Part shown: piece by piece, positions 62,203 through 64,000 of the stretch
Layout of the letters: each line of letters begins with the position of its first letter
How positions within the stretch are numbered: position 1 is the first letter of the stretch
DNA from: Nocardia alni
Lineage (GTDB): Bacteria > Actinomycetota > Actinomycetes > Mycobacteriales > Mycobacteriaceae
Reading direction: 5' to 3'
Assembly (NCBI RefSeq): GCF_019038435.1
Contig: NZ_JAGPOX010000034.1
Location: 1 to 64,000, forward strand
DNA length: 64,000 nucleotides
Program-made: the position numbers and the translations under genes
The notes under the pieces: generated by a model
Told to the model about the DNA's origin: nothing
The model's input: the letters and a program-made list of their open reading frames with translations, nothing else
The model's database searches: none

Positions 62203-62239
62203 CTCCGAAGGAAGTACGAGCTGTGATCATGGAGAAGCA

Positions 62240-62779
62240 ATGACCGTGGAGAACCTGAAGAACTCGCTCCCCGAGTACGCCAAGGACCTCAAGCTGAACC
62301 TGTCGTCCATCGCACGCTCGACCGTGCTGAACGAACAGCAGCTGTGGGGAACCCTGCTGGCCTCGGCCGCGGCCACGCGCTCGGCCACCACGCTGCGCGA
62401 GATCGCCGACGAGGCGGCCGACACGCTCGCGGCGCCGGCGTACGACGCGGCCCTGGCCGCGGCCTCGATCATGGGCATGAACAACGTGTTCTACCGGGGT
62501 AAGGCGTTCCTCGGCGGCCGCTACGACGATCTACGGGCCGGTCTGCGGATGAACATCATCGGCAATCCGGGCGTGGACAAGGCCGATTTCGAGCTGTGGT
62601 CGCTGGCGGTGTCGGCGATCAACGGCTGCCAGCACTGCCTGGAGGCGCACGAGAACACGCTGCGCGAGGCGGGCGTCTCGCGCGAGGTGATCTTCGAGGC
62701 GCTGCGGGTCGCCGCCATCGTCAGCGGCGTCGGCCAGGCGGTGCAGTCCACCGAGGCGCTGGCCCCGGCGAACGCGTAA
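62240..62779 (+). CDS. ahpD: Alkyl hydroperoxidase AhpD
   Basis: A 179-residue all-helical protein that carries electrons from the lipoamide dehydrogenase system to AhpC. The active Cys pair is in SAINGCQHCLEAHE (C130-x-x-C133 type) with the His relay HE. AhpD from M. tuberculosis is a trimer of this length. SD GGAGAA precedes the ATG. Last gene of the oxyR-linked peroxide operon, followed by a strong hairpin. Confidence 0.97.
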   Translation: MTVENLKNSLPEYAKDLKLNLSSIARSTVLNEQQLWGTLLASAAATRSATTLREIADEAADTLAAPAYDAALAAASIMGMNNVFYRGKAFLGGRYDDLRAGLRMNIIGNPGVDKADFELWSLAVSAINGCQHCLEAHENTLREAGVSREVIFEALRVAAIVSGVGQAVQSTEALAPANA

Positions 62780-62795
62780 CCACCGCACGGCAGGA

Positions 62796-62839
62796 CACTG
62801 CGGGCCGCGCACCCAACCCCGGGTGCGCGGCCCGCAGTG
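62796..62839 (+). terminator. Hairpin terminator after ahpD
   Basis: Arms 62796-62814 and 62821-62839 are perfect 19-base complements with the loop AACCCC. It begins 17 bases after the ahpD stop; no U-run follows, as is common for GC-rich actinobacterial terminators. Confidence 0.75.
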
Positions 62840-62909
62840 CGTCGGTCGCACGCGCGTCACTGTCCCTCCGCATGACCGGCGACGAGTCCGGAATGCGGAG
62901 TTCGGCAGA

Positions 62910-63542
62910 TCAGTTCAGCGCGGCGGCGACGAGCATATAGGTGGTGCCGAGGTCCATCACCACGTGCGGGAGGACGACGGCCGGACTGCCGGAGTGCCCG
63001 AGTACGTGGCGCAGCGGCGAGGCTCGCCCGGGCAGGATCATCAGCACAGCATCGAGGGCGAACAGTGCCGCCAGTACCAGCATCGCGGCGCCCGGCCCGG
63101 AATGAACGCCCGTGCCCGTCATGGGCATGGCGCCCATCCGCATACCGCCCGAGACCGTCCACAGCATCGCGGCAGCCGCGACGATGTGATATCCGATCAC
63201 CGCGCACCCTCCCGCGGCGGCCCGATCGCCTCCCCTCCAACGCGCAATCCGCCCGGCCAGCACCGCCGCGTACACCACGAGCATGGCAGTGAGCACGCCA
63301 CGCAACGCGCCCGGCGCGGCGAGGGCCGGAAAGACCAGCATCGCCAGCATCACCAGGCACATCAGCAGATGCGCGGCGTCGGATTCACGATCGGCGACCG
63401 GGACCACACCGGCCCCTTCGGCAACGACAGCGCGGCCGCCGGCGACGGCGGCGAGCCGCCCTGCCACGATGGTGGCTGTCAGCACGAACGCGGCCACGAT
63501 CCCCCACCGCAACACCGCATACTCCTGCACGAATTCGCCCAC
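62910..63542 (-). CDS. DUF5134 membrane protein
   Basis: A 210-residue protein with six or seven hydrophobic segments: residues about 9-30, 55-75, 78-100, 115-140, 155-175 and 188-208. Between the segments there are His- and Met-rich turns (AAHLLMCLVMLAMLVFP, WTVSGGMRMGAMPMTG). This looks like the DUF5134 family found in actinobacteria next to copper or cytochrome genes; function unknown. GTG 63542 is chosen; the frame opens earlier, but those residues are Gly/Arg-rich. Convergent with ahpD across the terminator. Confidence 0.78.
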   Translation of the reverse strand: MGEFVQEYAVLRWGIVAAFVLTATIVAGRLAAVAGGRAVVAEGAGVVPVADRESDAAHLLMCLVMLAMLVFPALAAPGALRGVLTAMLVVYAAVLAGRIARWRGGDRAAAGGCAVIGYHIVAAAAMLWTVSGGMRMGAMPMTGTGVHSGPGAAMLVLAALFALDAVLMILPGRASPLRHVLGHSGSPAVVLPHVVMDLGTTYMLVAAALN

Positions 63543-63791
63543 ACCCCACCACCTTCCCGCACCGCGCGTCTGCCCCACTTCATGCTCGCACTTCGCGGCG
63601 GATCCCGGCATCTTTTCAGCGGTCCGGCAGCGGCCCTTTCACTGCCCCTTCACTGCACCGGTCAGCGCAGCTCGCCGACTCGGCACACCTTCCCGAACGC
63701 GGTAGACCACAGGCCGGCACAACTCACTCGACCGGCTGCAGCAAATGCATCGCGTCCACTTACGAGGGACGGGGCCCTACCGTCTCCGCGC

Positions 63792-64000
63792 GTGCCTACC
63801 ACCGATCAGCCCGGACGCCACTCGATCGGCCCCGGGAACCGGGCATGGACCAACGCGCCCCTGCTCCAATCCGATGCGCGCCCGATCCGCCCGGAACTGC
63901 CCGAGCGGATCGGTTCTACCTGCTCGCTGGAATACCGGCTGCCCCACGGCGGGTCTGAAGACCTTCGGCACCCCGTGTTCGAGCTGACGCTCGACCGTGA
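63792..64000 (+). CDS. Partial gene at the window end, unrecognised
   Basis: A GTG-started frame (MPTTDQPGRHSIGPGNRAWT) is open for 69 codons to the end of the window. Third-position bases are strongly G/C, and the sequence LQSDARPIRPELPERIGSTCSL has an ordinary composition. The beginning is rich in Pro, Arg and Thr. No motif identifies it in the visible part, and the product continues past 64000. Confidence 0.45.
   Translation, partial: MPTTDQPGRHSIGPGNRAWTNAPLLQSDARPIRPELPERIGSTCSLEYRLPHGGSEDLRHPVFELTLDR

Overview
The window looks like a chromosomal segment of a very GC-rich actinobacterium of the order Mycobacteriales, most likely Nocardia or a close relative. The basis is codon use, frequent GTG starts, and a recognisable core: sigB, an IdeR/DtxR regulator, galE, a PAC2-family protein, a DUF3516 helicase and oxyR-ahpC-ahpD. 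Species assignment is inference. No rRNA, tRNA, CRISPR array, intact insertion sequence or phage was seen.

Layout. 0.4-8 kb: a YihY/BrkB-like membrane protein, an unrecognised acidic protein, a GlxA-type regulator with a VOC protein, an MFS transporter, DUF3099 and DUF3039 proteins, and a SAM-dependent methyltransferase. 8-11.5 kb: an IclR regulator divergent from homogentisate dioxygenase and fumarylacetoacetase (tyrosine/phenylalanine ring cleavage), with an inverted-repeat operator between them. 11.5-14.6 kb: PadR and a HAAS-type membrane protein divergent from a lipoprotein-ABC exporter operon. 14.7-20.8 kb: a DeoR-MFS-large uncharacterised protein-GH88/105-like locus, probably for uptake and breakdown of an acidic sugar or oligosaccharide. 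20.8-23.3 kb: a MarR regulator and an MFS-isochorismatase in-frame fusion. 23.4-26.8 kb: a PLD-like protein, a methyltransferase, and sigB behind candidate stress-sigma promoters.

26.8-43.8 kb separates sigB from ideR, genes that adjoin in related genera. It starts with a repeat-rich non-coding stretch. It then carries a LysR-SDR-amidohydrolase cluster, DUF427, a secreted protein, a possibly AbiEii-related orphan, an ArsR-SRPBCC pair with twin operators, three damaged or relic genes, a LysR-SDR pair, PEP carboxylase, and a lysine acetyltransferase (Pat-like) overlapping an AcuC deacetylase. Much of this looks like accessory insertion, although ppc is a core metabolic gene.

44-64 kb returns to core genes: ideR-galE, DUF4192, a lipoprotein, PAC2, the DUF3516 helicase, a polyamine pair (ornithine-decarboxylase-like enzyme plus a fused SpeD-SpeE protein), a small membrane protein, a 1178-residue indolepyruvate ferredoxin oxidoreductase, a GGCT-like protein, an MBL-fold hydrolase, oxyR divergent from ahpC-ahpD, a DUF5134 membrane protein, and the start of a gene that runs off the window.
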